The notes under the pieces were generated by a model. It had not been told where the DNA came from and did no database searches. It was given only the letters and a program-made list of their open reading frames with translations. A stretch of 64,000 nucleotides of DNA. It comes from Phyllobacterium trifolii (GTDB lineage Bacteria > Pseudomonadota > Alphaproteobacteria > Rhizobiales > Rhizobiaceae). How positions within the stretch are numbered: position 1 is the first letter of the stretch; every line of letters starts with the position of its first letter. The DNA is taken from assembly GCF_014192095.1 (NCBI RefSeq), contig NZ_JACHXN010000021.1, forward strand, positions 1 to 64,000, given 5' to 3'. Shown here piece after piece: positions 17,606 to 26,899 of the stretch. The position numbers and the translations under genes were made by a program.

Positions 17606-18621
17606 ATGCGACTTATAGGGCGTTTGCTGTTTGCCGGCATTCTGGCTTCAATCATCCTTGTTGCCACGGCGTGGGCGGTGGGAGCACTGTGGTACCAGCT
17701 GCCCGTGCCACCGTCTGCGAGAATTGTGGCTGCCTTCTTGTGTGGTGTTTTTGGCCTTGCAACGATAGTCGCCATCTTCACGAGGCTCAGGAACTGGTTG
17801 CTGCTCCTGTTTCTATTGTGTTTTGTCTTGCTGCTGACGTGGTGGAGCACGATCAAGCCGCTGGAACATGCGGACTGGGCACCGGAGGTGGCGCGGCAGG
17901 TCACCGGAACGCGTAACGGTGATGTCTTGACGCTGAACAACGTCCGCGACTTCGGATGGCACAGCAAAACAGATTTCACCGAGCGCTGGGTGACGCGGAC
18001 CTATAATCTGAACAAGCTTCGCACGGCTGATCTCTTCTTGTCACAATGGGGAAATCCCAACATCGCCCATGTTATTCTAAGCTTCGGCTTCGAAGACGGG
18101 GACTATATCGCCTGGTCGGTTGAGGTGAGGCGGCGCGTCGGGGGCGCGTTTTCGCCCGTTGCCGACCTCTTCAAGAGCGATCCGCTGGTGATCATAGCGT
18201 CGGATGAGCGCGATGTGGTCGGGGTGCGATCGAACTTTCGCGGCGAAGATGTCCAGATCTATCGCCTCAGAGCGCCGCCTGAAGCGGCCCGCGCGCTGCT
18301 GCTTGAGTATGTTCAGGATGCCAACGCGCTTTCCACGACGCCGGAATCTACAACTCGATCACGACGAACTGCACGACAACGATCGTCAAGATGATGCGGG
18401 CCGTCGGCGACGTGGTTCCTCTCGACTGGCGGCTGATCGTCAATGGCTATCTTCCAGAATACGCCTATGAGCGGGGCGCGCTCGATACCAGTCTGCCGCT
18501 CGCGGATTTGCGGCAACGCTCCCATATTGCCGAGCGGGCCAAGGCAGCGGGATTGTCACCGGAGTTCTCCCGACTGATCAGAATCGATGTGCCGTCTCCG
18601 GCTGCACCGCAAAAACAATGA
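17606..18621 (+). pseudogene. DUF4105 membrane protein broken by a frameshift
   Basis: The frame from 17606 encodes three N-terminal membrane helices and a DUF4105 domain (DFGWHSKTDFTERW) up to EYVQDANALSTTPES, after which the frame runs into a basic, non-homologous tail. In another frame the DNA from about 18350 reads YNSITTNCTTIVKMMRAVGD, then DWRLIVNGYLPEYAYERG and a stop at 18621. The YNS-T-NCT block is the conserved DUF4105 signature, so a one-base indel lies near 18343-18352. The gene is either recently inactivated or carries a sequencing error. An intact product would be about 338 residues. Confidence 0.75.
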
Positions 18622-18849
18622 TACCGATAGCACAGCGGAAATTCGCAACGCCGCCCTTTGCCGAAATCAATGGCAGTCCGATCATTCGTGGCACCAATGA
18701 CGTTTGCGGCAGTAGCGTTCCTCTGGTATGGGTATTTACCTGTTTCAAACTTAAATTATTCTTTAAATGTGATCGCACTTTACGTTTGAGCGAAAAAGAA
18801 CTGGGGGGTTCTGTTCAATCTGTGAAGCGACGGTGTGGGGAGTTCACTG

Positions 18850-20136
18850 ATGGTCCCTAAGTCGCCTCTTTTCTTCGAGTGGCCCAAATGGGTGTTGGTC
18901 TGCGGCGTCCTCGTGCTCGCGGCAGGTTGTGCTGGTCGTCCAAAAAACGTGTTGTTGCCAGTTGCCGACACCGCGCCTACGTCGAGCAGGGTCGAAATGC
19001 TGGTTACGACGACCCGCAGCCGCTCCTCCAATCGCGGTGAGATGTTTACGGGGGAGCGCGGTTTGGCTCCAGCATTTGCAGACATCATCGTGTCGATCCC
19101 GCCAAAAAATGTTCGGAAGGAGGGGGAGGTCGCCTGGCCGAAAAGGTTGCCGCCGAACCCGGCGACGGACTTCGCCACCTTGAAAGCAGATGAATTGACG
19201 CGGGAGGGGGCGATAAAATGGCTGAACGTCTCCGTCAAGAAAAGCCCGGACCACAGCGTTCTCGTCTTCGTCCACGGGTTCAACAATCGGTTCGAAGACT
19301 CAGTCTACCGTTTCGCGCAGATTGTCCAGGATTCCGGCGTGCATAGTGCCCCTGTGCTGGTGACGTGGCCTTCGCGCGGCAGTCTGCTTGCTTACGGCTA
19401 TGACCGCGAGAGCACGAATTACACGCGCAACGCTCTGGAGAACCTGTTCCAGTATCTGGCGAAGGATCCCGAGGTGAAGGAAGTCTCGGTTCTGGCCCAT
19501 TCGATGGGAAACTGGCTTGCCCTGGAATCCCTGCGTCAGATGGCGATCCGCAACGGTAAGCTGCCGGCGAAATTCAAGAACGTCATGCTGGCAGCTCCCG
19601 ATGTGGATGTCGACGTGTTCCGCTCGCAGATCGTCGACATGGGAAAGCAGCATCCGCAGTTTACGCTGTTCGTTTCCCGCGACGACCGCGCGCTGGCGTT
19701 TTCACGGCGGGTGTGGGGAAACGTGGCCCGGCTTGGGTCCATCGACCCAGAGCAGCCGCCATTCAAACAGGAACTTGAAGACAACAAGATCGCCGTCATT
19801 GACCTGACAAAGATCAAGGTCGGCGACGACCTTCATCACAGCAAGTTCGCCCAGTCTCCGGAGGTCGTCCAGCTCATCGGTAAACGTATTTCGGAAGGCC
19901 AGACGCTCACGGATAACAGGGTAGGCTTCGGCGACCAGATACTTGTGGCGACAACGGGCACTGCTGCCGCAGCGGGTAATGCTGCCGGACTGATCCTGGC
20001 CGCTCCCGTTGCCGTCGTCGATCAAAACACCCGCGACAACTACGGGCGTCAGGTCGGTGCGCTGACCGGGCCAAGCGGTGTGAGAAAACCTGCCGAGAAG
20101 GGCTGCGGCGCTGGACCGGCGACGAGGTGCAACTGA
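18850..20136 (+). CDS. DUF900 alpha/beta-hydrolase lipoprotein
   Basis: 428 residues from the ATG at 18850, which follows GGGGAG; a GTG five codons upstream is possible. A lipobox LVLAAGC near residue 20 predicts a lipoprotein. The DUF900 hydrolase core has the oxyanion segment VFVHGFNNRF, the nucleophile elbow LAHSMGN and an acid region in AAPDVDVDVF. The C-terminal roughly 80 residues are Ala/Gly-rich. It is probably an envelope-attached esterase or lipase-like enzyme; the substrate is unknown. Confidence 0.8.
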   Translation: MVPKSPLFFEWPKWVLVCGVLVLAAGCAGRPKNVLLPVADTAPTSSRVEMLVTTTRSRSSNRGEMFTGERGLAPAFADIIVSIPPKNVRKEGEVAWPKRLPPNPATDFATLKADELTREGAIKWLNVSVKKSPDHSVLVFVHGFNNRFEDSVYRFAQIVQDSGVHSAPVLVTWPSRGSLLAYGYDRESTNYTRNALENLFQYLAKDPEVKEVSVLAHSMGNWLALESLRQMAIRNGKLPAKFKNVMLAAPDVDVDVFRSQIVDMGKQHPQFTLFVSRDDRALAFSRRVWGNVARLGSIDPEQPPFKQELEDNKIAVIDLTKIKVGDDLHHSKFAQSPEVVQLIGKRISEGQTLTDNRVGFGDQILVATTGTAAAAGNAAGLILAAPVAVVDQNTRDNYGRQVGALTGPSGVRKPAEKGCGAGPATRCN

Positions 20137-20638
20137 GTCGGGGACACCCCAATTCTGGCAGTGGCCAATAGACATCATAAGCATCGTCCAGAACGGCGGG
20201 CACCGCGCCTGCGTGCTCCGTTTTGGACGTCCTAATCTTCAATTTTACACCAGTCTTCGGCGTGGCCATAACGTGGTCGATGATTGCCGGTTGTTGCCGT
20301 GCACGCAGTCCGATGTTTAGGAACCGTTCTGAATGGAGATATGCATTGCTGTTTCGCGCGCATGGTCAAATTCCGAATCCATGCCACAGGGAGAACAACC
20401 TGTCCGGCTACAGCACCACCGTGAAGGTCGATCGAGTACCCAACCATAGGCACGCTACGAGCTCTCGCGTAAGAAGGATTATCGCTGCCATGCAGAGGAA
20501 CCCGAAACATGCCCCCACAGCGCAGAGTTGGTTACACTGACTTTTCTCATACTGCCTCCCTGGCGGCTTTCCATTTGATCGTCTGGAGCCCGATGATCTT
20601 CTGATCAGGGGAGACAACCGGCGTCAACGTCGCCGTAT
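20137..20638. other. Intergenic region without a recognisable gene
   Basis: About 500 bases. Several short frames exist, including a reverse-strand hydrophobic stretch LCMAAIILLTRELVACLWLG near 20410-20520, but none has a ribosome site and family likeness. Probably non-coding or remnant sequence. Confidence 0.4.
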
Positions 20639-20785
20639 CATTCTCGTTTCGACGCGTAAGTTTCCAGCATACGATCGACGTCAGATAGCTGCCGATAGAG
20701 TTCATCCAGCATATCATCAACGAGGTTCATCTTTTCGCCCGCCACGGCAAAAATTTCCTGTGAAGCACCGCGGATTTTCGATGCG
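20639..20785 (-). repeat. Degenerate gene module, copy A (homologous to 31076-31220)
   Basis: The reverse strand reads RGASQEIFAVAGEKMNLVDD, then MLDELYRQLSDVDRMLETYASKRE and a stop at 20639. The same protein tail, with a few substitutions and frameshifts, occurs at 31076-31220. In this copy the upstream part is missing and the sequence runs directly into an adenylate-cyclase fragment. The helical, charged tail is not assigned to a family. Confidence 0.6.
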
Positions 20786-20789
20786 CAAC

Positions 20790-21087
20790 ATCATACTCCG
20801 GTCCGGGGGTAAAGCGGCGTTGGCTTTGGTCAGGGCTTGCTGGATCGAGACGGCGGAATGAACGGCATCGACGACGCTGGCGAACTCTGCCAGAACGCTG
20901 TCGCCCGCCGTCCCGGAGATTTCTCCACGGCCCTGAATAATTATGGCGTCGATGATTGAACGGTGCGACGATAGTGTTGCAAGGCCGCCTCTTCATCCCG
21001 ATGCATCAATCTCGAATACCCTTCGACATCGGCCGCCAGAATTGCAACGAGCTTTCGTTCAAGCGGGGGGGCCTCCATGGTTGTCAT
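20790..21087 (-). pseudogene. Truncated, frameshifted class III adenylate/guanylate cyclase
   Basis: From an ATG at 21087 the reverse strand reads ERKLVAILAADVEGYSRLMH, the start of a class III nucleotidyl cyclase domain with the first metal Asp. After LQHYRRT the frame breaks. In the next frame DAIIIQGRGEISGTAGDSVL, then AEFASVVDAVHSAVSIQQAL, continues the domain to about 20790. The rest of the catalytic domain and any C-terminal region are gone. The ATG overlaps the stop of the upstream 116-residue gene (ATGA), so the intact ancestor was translationally coupled to it. Confidence 0.75.
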
Positions 21088-21434
21088 CTCATTCTGCGAG
21101 AGCTGCCAAAGAGCGCGTGTGTAAGATGGAAGCTCAAAATGCCGATTGCCAGCAGTGAGATTAAAGGGCGCTTATGAAATTGTCTTTCTGCCTCGGAACG
21201 TAACCGTGCTGGCGCTCGGGCCACGATTGCGGTTGCTTCCTCAGCGATAAGACTTATCGACTCGGCCAGACGGCCAATCTCCGCCCGCAGTGCCGCCAGT
21301 TGATCCGACATAGGCAGGTCTTGCGATATAGCTTCGCCCGGGTCTTTCTTGCGTTGTTCGAGAACCTGGTCAACCAAGTAAGTATCGCTTTCAACTTCGG
21401 CTTCACCTGTATCGCGCGTGGGTTCGGTCTGCAT
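21084..21434 (-). CDS. Hypothetical single-pass membrane protein, YqjD/DUF883-like
   Basis: 116 residues. An acidic N-terminal half is followed by an amphipathic coiled-coil-like segment (SDQLAALRAEIGRLAESISLIAEE), a basic stretch and a C-terminal hydrophobic segment LISLLAIGILSFHLTHALFG. This layout resembles the ElaB/YqjD/DUF883 ribosome- or membrane-associated stress proteins, but the similarity is architectural only. It is coupled to the decayed cyclase downstream. Confidence 0.5.
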   Translation of the reverse strand: MQTEPTRDTGEAEVESDTYLVDQVLEQRKKDPGEAISQDLPMSDQLAALRAEIGRLAESISLIAEEATAIVARAPARLRSEAERQFHKRPLISLLAIGILSFHLTHALFGSSRRMR

Positions 21435-21531
21435 TGATCAATCCTGTATTGTCTTGAAGACGTGTTGCCTTCTCGAGCCCGCTGAATAACCCCGGCGAAA
21501 TCTCCTACACCGGGCGAGTGCTAGGGTAGTC

Positions 21532-21795
21532 TCACACGGCCGTGGTTCCTCGAAACATCCGGCCCACCGCGATGAGAATGCATGCTCCGATAAATCCGGC
21601 GACCAGATAGCCCAGCCACCCCGTCAGGATAACGCCAAAAAACGACAGCAACGCATTGGCTATGACGGCCCCGACGATTCCCAAAATGACGTTCATGACT
21701 ACGCCTGTATTGCTCTTCATAAACATCTCAGCAAACCAGCCTGCAAGACCACCTATGATGATTGCGGCAATCCAACCAATTCCGGCATTTTCCAT
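21532..21795 (-). CDS. GlsB/YeaQ/YmgE family stress-response membrane protein
   Basis: 87 residues. The start is the ATG at 21795, preceded by GGAGA. Three hydrophobic helices carry the family glycine pattern IIIGGLAGWFAEMFMKSNTG and GIVGAVIANALL. These small inner-membrane proteins are induced by general stress. A GGAAC-N17-GTT promoter lies 36 bases upstream on the same strand, which independently fits stress control. A longer in-frame upstream reading exists but lacks coding character. Confidence 0.88.
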   Translation of the reverse strand: MENAGIGWIAAIIIGGLAGWFAEMFMKSNTGVVMNVILGIVGAVIANALLSFFGVILTGWLGYLVAGFIGACILIAVGRMFRGTTAV

Positions 21796-21830
21796 TTCAA
21801 GTTCTCCAGTTGACACGATGTCAAAAACGC

Positions 21831-21855
21831 AACCCTGAGAAGAAGAATTTGTTCC
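21831..21855 (-). promoter_or_regulatory. EcfG-type promoter of the GlsB/YeaQ gene
   Basis: On the reverse strand GGAAC, 17 bases, GTT. The spacing is identical to seven other sites in this window, and the site is 36 bases from the start codon. GGAAC-N16/17-cGTT is the known consensus of the alphaproteobacterial general stress sigma factor EcfG. Confidence 0.75.
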
Positions 21856-21943
21856 GGAAGAAAAAGATACATTATGAAATTCCAAGCGGGCAGACCGGCA
21901 GTCCTTCGTTCGCCGGCTTGATTGAAGAGGTGGCTTCCATCCC

Positions 21944-22130
21944 TCAATCTCTGACAGAGGCGTAGTCCTCGACGTCCTGCCGCGAAACATTCTGGGCGTT
22001 CTCGCAATTGATCGAGGTGTCCTCGCCCGCGACCGGCGCTGTACAGCATCTCTTGCTGCCTTTTGACGCCGCTTGTGACCCGAAGGTTTCTGGCCAGACG
22101 TTTTTTTAGATTGGTAGGTTCAGTCGCCAT
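21944..22130 (-). pseudogene. Possible frameshifted small hypothetical gene
   Basis: From ATG 22130 the frame reads MATEPTNLKKRLARNLRVTS and VKRQQEMLYSAG. With a one-base shift near 22030 it continues EDTSINCENAQNVSRQDVED and YASVRD to a stop at 21944. The combined roughly 61-residue product has a plausible basic-then-acidic composition. No family is assigned, so this is weak. Confidence 0.3.
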
Positions 22131-22162
22131 TGTTCGCATCAACGTGATAAGTGATTGCTTAA

Positions 22163-23233
22163 TCAAGGTTGCCGCTGGAACCTCTGAACAAGGCGATGCA
22201 GGTATTCGAGTTTGGCGATGACCGGCGACGACAAGACGAACGGATACGAATCGGATTGCCCCATGCTGCGCTGTATGGAATTGATTGCGATACTGAGTGG
22301 GACCCAGGTGCTCACAAGCTGTTCGGCGGTACCCGCTTGATAAGGATCGAAATCGATTGATGCTGCCATTGCCAGATGCTTTGGCGGTTTTGCTGCGACG
22401 CCAAATTCGCGTGCGGTCTCGAGGCTGTCAACGATATGGATATAGTGTGCAAAGCACTCGGCAAAGTCTTCCCATGGATGGGAGCTTGCGTAAGCCGAGA
22501 CGAAGCTTTCCTGCCACCCCAAGAGGGGACCATTGGCATAATAGTGCTGGAGAGCTTCTTCATAATTTGGCCGCTCATCGCCAAACACCGAGCGGTAGTT
22601 CTCCAGGTCATTGCCGTCGCGGACAAGCTTGTTCCACATGAAATGCCCGCTTTCGTGACGAAGGTGACCAAGCAATGTTCGATATAATTCATGGACGGAC
22701 TGCTTCGCCTCTTCACGCGTCGCATCATCGGCCTCGGCGGCACGAATGGTGATGAGACCTTCGTCATGGCCACTCATCGCAGGTACAATCATTCCGCCGG
22801 GAAGATGTTGATCTTCGAGGAAATCGAAAACCAGGCCGCCCGTCGGATCCTCAATGCGATCGGGGTGGGGAAGATTCCAGCGCAAAATGGAATAGAAGAG
22901 GTGCTGCTGCGCCCGACTGATTTTGCGCCAATGGTTTAAGCCCTCTGCTGTTTTGACGGATGGCACCAGGCGATTATGACGGCAAGACAGGCAGAAACCC
23001 TGGCTCTCCGAGGGATCGACTAGCCAATTGCAAACGTCATAGGATGCGTTTGCGCACATGCATGCTTCCAATCTTTCGCCTCTCACAAATCGCCACAACC
23101 CTTCCGCCTCGGAGTTGATTGCTCGCATTGTCATACTCACAGGTTCATAGGCCAGCCTGGATTTGCACTGGACACATTGGCGATTGTCAAAAAAGACAAC
23201 ATTCTTGCAGTTGTCGCAGGTAAAGAGGCGCAT
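22163..23233 (-). CDS. Putative zinc-binding metallopeptidase with N-terminal zinc ribbons
   Basis: 356 residues. Cysteine pairs CDNC and CVQC (Cys6, 9, 20, 23) form an N-terminal rubredoxin-like zinc ribbon, and a second Cys set lies at Cys58/60/68/81/84. The catalytic motif is HLRHESGHFMW (His193, Glu194, His197), followed by WEDFAECFAHYIH, which should supply the third ligand. This matches the bacterial putative zinc-binding peptidase family (Peptidase_Mx type), which is cytoplasmic. No partner is nearby. No EcfG promoter is evident in front of it. Confidence 0.85.
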   Translation of the reverse strand: MRLFTCDNCKNVVFFDNRQCVQCKSRLAYEPVSMTMRAINSEAEGLWRFVRGERLEACMCANASYDVCNWLVDPSESQGFCLSCRHNRLVPSVKTAEGLNHWRKISRAQQHLFYSILRWNLPHPDRIEDPTGGLVFDFLEDQHLPGGMIVPAMSGHDEGLITIRAAEADDATREEAKQSVHELYRTLLGHLRHESGHFMWNKLVRDGNDLENYRSVFGDERPNYEEALQHYYANGPLLGWQESFVSAYASSHPWEDFAECFAHYIHIVDSLETAREFGVAAKPPKHLAMAASIDFDPYQAGTAEQLVSTWVPLSIAINSIQRSMGQSDSYPFVLSSPVIAKLEYLHRLVQRFQRQP

Positions 23234-23413
23234 CGGGAACTGCTTCTCAGGTGAGTGGGATGGGAACGACAGGGTGTCATTCCGAAACGGTAGAATAAGT
23301 GGATGGTTCCGAGAGCTATGAGTTGGTGGTTAGCCGATATGGCGTTTCCTTCAGCTCATCACCGCCATCTTTAGTTCCATGCCGGCGCAAAAATATATTT
23401 AGAACGTGCATCG

Positions 23414-23438
23414 GGAACATTGGCAGCAGCGGTGGGTT
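23414..23438 (+). promoter_or_regulatory. EcfG-type promoter
   Basis: GGAAC, 17 bases, GTT, about 40 bases before the start of the 106-residue exported protein. It would drive that gene and the YflT-like stress gene 27 bases further on. Confidence 0.7.
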
Positions 23439-23478
23439 GTCATTCCACCGATCGATCATCGGTCAATAAGGAGGCACC

Positions 23479-23799
23479 ATGAAACGTATAGCAATCACGC
23501 TCGGCGTTCTCTCGATTCTTTCTGCGGCGCATGCCCAAGAGGCAACAAAGCCTGCAACGGACTCGCAAACACCAGCAGTCGCGACACCGGATACCAAAAA
23601 TCCGGCGGCTCCAGTTGCAGGGGCTAACAGTTTTACCGAGTCTCAGGCCAAGGAACGCATCGAAGCCAAGGGTTATTCTGGCGTCGGTACTTTGACGAAA
23701 GGTGAAGATGGCGTCTGGACCGGCCCTGCGATGAAAGATGGCAAGTCAGTCGAGGTAAAACTCGATTTTCAAGGCAACATTGTCGAAGCCGCCAAATAA
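23479..23799 (+). CDS. Exported PepSY-like small protein
   Basis: 106 residues. A signal peptide ends near AHAQ, followed by a Pro/Ala/Thr-rich linker (about 22-48). The C-terminal domain of about 55 residues (FTESQAKERIEAKGYSGVGT, WTGPAMKDGKSVEVKLDFQG) resembles PepSY-type small domains. A strong AAGGAGG precedes the ATG. It lies downstream of an EcfG-type promoter and just before a general stress gene. Periplasmic location is likely; the function is unknown. Confidence 0.7.
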   Translation: MKRIAITLGVLSILSAAHAQEATKPATDSQTPAVATPDTKNPAAPVAGANSFTESQAKERIEAKGYSGVGTLTKGEDGVWTGPAMKDGKSVEVKLDFQGNIVEAAK

Positions 23800-23826
23800 C
23801 TCAGCTAGCGATAATCAGGAGGTACT

Positions 23827-24426
23827 ATGCAAACTGTAACAGGACTATATGATAATCACGGTGATGCCAAAACCGCCGTCAGCGCACTTGAGGACGCAGG
23901 GATTTCTCCGTCCAATATCAGCATCGTGGGTCGTAACGGCAAAGCTGGTGAATCCAATGCAGGCGAGGGTGCTGCAACCGGGGCTGGCGTCGGTGCCGTC
24001 GTAGGCGGCGCAGGCGGCCTGCTAACGGGCCTCGGCATGCTAGCGATCCCAGGTGTTGGTCCAGTCGTTGCCGCAGGCTGGCTTGTCGCCACGGCCACGG
24101 GTGCCGTTGCGGGCGCTGTCGCTGGCGGTGCTGCAGGAGGCATCATCGGTTCAATGACGAGCGCAGGCGTCGATGAAAACGATGCTCACGTTTACGCAGA
24201 AGGCGTCCGCAGAGGCGGCACGTTGGTTTCTGCGCGAGTAGAGGATGATCAGGTCGAACTTGCGCGCTCGATCATCAACGACAAAGTTCCGGTCGATCTC
24301 AATACGCGGCGCGCGATGTATCGAGAGGAAGGTTGGCAGGGCTTTGATGAAACTAGCGCTGATCTTACCGAAGAGGAATTGATGCGGGAGCGCGAACGAG
24401 CCCGAGACTACCGTCCGATGGCCTAA
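23827..24426 (+). CDS. General stress protein, YflT/17M-like domain with glycine zipper
   Basis: 199 residues. The N-terminal domain TVTGLYDNHGDAKTAVSALE, then SNISIVGRN, is typical of the general stress protein 17M (YflT) family. A long Gly/Ala zipper segment (about 45-110) could insert in or pack against membrane. The C-terminal YAEGVRRGGTLVSARVEDD repeat unit and an acidic tail follow. AGGAGG lies upstream. It is probably co-transcribed with the preceding exported protein from the EcfG-type promoter at 23414. A paralogue without the zipper is at 35123. Confidence 0.8.
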   Translation: MQTVTGLYDNHGDAKTAVSALEDAGISPSNISIVGRNGKAGESNAGEGAATGAGVGAVVGGAGGLLTGLGMLAIPGVGPVVAAGWLVATATGAVAGAVAGGAAGGIIGSMTSAGVDENDAHVYAEGVRRGGTLVSARVEDDQVELARSIINDKVPVDLNTRRAMYREEGWQGFDETSADLTEEELMRERERARDYRPMA

Positions 24427-24691
24427 ACTACGGCGGCAGTATACGGTAGGGAGCGCCTCTTGCGCTTCCTATCAGCCGTGTTGAGACGCTCAGATTGTTT
24501 GACGGCGCTATCGAATAGCGTGATGTGGCGGTTATCGCTACTGATGGTGGCAGCCGGCAACTCCAAAGCCAAATGATATTCTCCTAGGCCGTGTTGACAA
24601 AGTGGTGTCGGGCGCATCTTCCAAATGGGTCTATAAGAAACTGTTGCTTATACGGAATTTAAAAACTATTCGTTTTGCATAATCGAGACGA

Positions 24692-24904
24692 GTGGCTTAC
24701 CAGAGAGGCTTGTATGTCGGCGCTGTCCTCTCCTTCGCCGCGTTTATAGCTGCCATTGATTGGTGGCATCGGCGATATCAAAAATTCAAAGCTACACCGG
24801 GCGGAGAACGATTCGTCCGCAACGTCAGACGGGTCCGCCTCGTTCTCACACTTTGCATGACTGGGGCGGGCCTCTGGTGGCTCTGGGACGTAATCGAACT
24901 GTAG
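24692..24904 (+). CDS. Small two-helix membrane protein
   Basis: 70 residues from a GTG. Hydrophobic segments GLYVGAVLSFAAFIAAIDWW and LVLTLCMTGAGLWWLWDVIE flank a basic loop, giving a plausible two-pass inner-membrane protein. No family is recognised. The ribosome site is weak, so the start is uncertain. Confidence 0.45.
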   Translation: MAYQRGLYVGAVLSFAAFIAAIDWWHRRYQKFKATPGGERFVRNVRRVRLVLTLCMTGAGLWWLWDVIEL

Positions 24905-24905
24905 G

Positions 24906-24940
24906 ACCTGAGCCAGCGGGATAAGTCTTATAATTTTCCC
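24906..24940 (+). repeat. Direct repeat flanking the SDR/AraC segment, left copy
   Basis: Thirty-five bases beginning ACCTGAGC, containing GGGATAAG and TTATAAT and ending CCC. It matches 28 of 35 positions in the same orientation with 27201-27235. It contains the palindrome ATAAGTCTTAT. Confidence 0.5.
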
Positions 24941-25024
24941 TTTTGCCGCTGTGCAGCCCGATAACTCGACTTATCGGGCCGGCACTTACAGGAAATGAGT
25001 TGCCTTGGACGACAAGTGGTCAGG

Positions 25025-25780
25025 TCAAATCACCTGACCACCTGATACCTCGATCCGCTGCGCGGTAACCCATCGATTGTCATGACCTAACAGGCCTGCA
25101 ACCATCGGCCCGATATCGTCTGGCACCCCCACTCGGCCAAGTGCCGTCATACCTGCGAATTGGGCGTTTACGTCGGCATTGTCCCGGACAAGTCCGCCAC
25201 CGAAATCGGTCTCTATAGCCCCTGGAGCGACGGTGTTTACCGTGATTCCGCGACTGCCCAACTCACGAGCCATATAAACGGTCAGAATCTCAATCGCTCC
25301 TTTCGCGGCGGCATATGCAGAAAAACCTGGATAAGAGACCCGGGTCAAGCCGGAGGAGAAGTTCACGATCCGCCCCCCATCGACGATAAGAGGCAAAAGA
25401 GTCTGTACGAGGAAGAAGACTCCTTTGACATGGACATCGAATAGCCCATCGAACTGGCTCTCGGTGGTCTCGCCGATCATGGCGAATTCGCCATGGCCAG
25501 CGTTGTTGATCAGATGATCGAACGTGTCGCGGTCCCAGGTCTGTAGCAGCGCTGCGCGCAAGGTTTCCGCAAAGACGGGGAAGCTGTCGATTCTGGCGAT
25601 GTCGAGTTGTAGCGCGATGGCCCTGCGACCTAGAGCCTCGATCTCGGCCACCACTTCACGGGCCTGAACGTCGTTGCCGCGATAGGTAATGATTACGTCC
25701 CCGCCAAGTCTGGCGATGCTGACGGCCGTGTTTCGTCCGAGGCCGCGGTTTGCGCCTGTTACGAGAGAGATGCTGGTCAT
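25025..25780 (-). CDS. SDR-family oxidoreductase
   Basis: 251 residues of a classical short-chain dehydrogenase. The cofactor motif is TGANRGLG (8-15), the structural motif NNAGH is present, and an active-site Ser in NFSSG is followed by YAAAKGA with Tyr and Lys. The C-terminus reads VSGGQVI. It is likely NADP-linked and cytoplasmic. It is divergent from an AraC-type regulator at 25982, the standard arrangement for a regulator and its target, so it may be inducible. The substrate is unknown. Confidence 0.85.
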   Translation of the reverse strand: MTSISLVTGANRGLGRNTAVSIARLGGDVIITYRGNDVQAREVVAEIEALGRRAIALQLDIARIDSFPVFAETLRAALLQTWDRDTFDHLINNAGHGEFAMIGETTESQFDGLFDVHVKGVFFLVQTLLPLIVDGGRIVNFSSGLTRVSYPGFSAYAAAKGAIEILTVYMARELGSRGITVNTVAPGAIETDFGGGLVRDNADVNAQFAGMTALGRVGVPDDIGPMVAGLLGHDNRWVTAQRIEVSGGQVI

Positions 25781-25981
25781 AGTAGTTTCCTTTCATCAAA
25801 AGTGATGTCGGGAAGATGGAGTAAATGCTGCGTCTCGTGTTGCCCGTTCCTCGCGCTACTTTGCCTGATCCTACAAATGTAGCGTTGGTCATACTCGTTG
25901 TCGTGCGGAAAACGTCGAATAACCTCGCCTGATCCCAGATATCTCCTTGCCTGAAGCTACGACAAGTTCCATTCTTATGGC

Positions 25982-26863
25982 ATGACAGGAAACCTGCTGG
26001 ATCTTGTGCGGCGATACGCCGACGCTCGTGCCGACCATTTCGGCGCTGCCCCGACTCCCATTCCCGGGATGGCCGCGATACGCGCGATTCAGACAGACGA
26101 ATTGCAAGTCGCTGTCAACAAACCGCTGGTGGCCATACTGCTGCAAGGCAGGAAACGCGTTTCGATGGGGGCCGACAGTTTCGAATTCGGGCCAGGCGAG
26201 TCGCTGTTGATCTCGGCAGACGTTCCCACGGTCAGCCAGATCATACAGGCAAGCCCCGCTGCGCCGTATTATTCGCTGGTGCTTGAACTCGACCCAGCCT
26301 TGGTGCGAGAGCTTTCAGTCGAGATCGCGGCCATTCCCGATGGGGACGACAGCCCCGTGCGGATCGAACCAACAGATGAAGATGTTTCCGATGCGGCACT
26401 GCGCTTGATGCGGCTTTTGGACCGACCCGCAGCGCTGCCAGTACTGGGAAAACAACTTCTTCGCGAAATCCATTTCTGGCTGCTGACAGGTAAGCATGGC
26501 ACGGCAATTCGCCGTCTCGGCATCACTGACAGCCACGCACAACGCATCGCGCGCGCCGTCTCAATGATCAGACAGTATTATGCCAGACCCATACGCGTAG
26601 AAGAGTTAGCTGCTGCGGCGGGCATGAGTACCTCATCGTTCCACCAACATTTTCGCGAAATCACCACTCTATCGCCATTGCAGTTCCAAAAGCACTTGCG
26701 CCTGATCGAGGCGCGCAGACGGATGCTGGCAGATGGCATGAGCACAAGCTCAGCGGCGTTTGCCGTTGGTTACGAAAGCGTACAGCAGTTCACCCGCGAA
26801 TATGGCCGTTTGTTTGGTAGCCCCCCAGCGCGCGACATGCGGCATACAGAGATGAGCGCGTAG
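25982..26863 (+). CDS. AraC-family transcriptional regulator
   Basis: 293 residues. An N-terminal AraC-binding cupin domain (about 10-150; FEFGPGESLLISADVPTVSQ) is followed by a C-terminal double helix-turn-helix (about 190-285) with EELAAAAGMSTSSFHQHFRE and SAAFAVGYESVQQFTREYGR. It resembles the AraC group with an N-terminal AraC_N domain (CmrA/YqhC type). It is divergent from the SDR gene across 201 bases and probably controls it. Confidence 0.85.
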   Translation: MTGNLLDLVRRYADARADHFGAAPTPIPGMAAIRAIQTDELQVAVNKPLVAILLQGRKRVSMGADSFEFGPGESLLISADVPTVSQIIQASPAAPYYSLVLELDPALVRELSVEIAAIPDGDDSPVRIEPTDEDVSDAALRLMRLLDRPAALPVLGKQLLREIHFWLLTGKHGTAIRRLGITDSHAQRIARAVSMIRQYYARPIRVEELAAAAGMSTSSFHQHFREITTLSPLQFQKHLRLIEARRRMLADGMSTSSAAFAVGYESVQQFTREYGRLFGSPPARDMRHTEMSA

Positions 26864-26899
26864 GATTGGCGTGTAAGAAGCGGCAGCGGCAAGAGGTCA

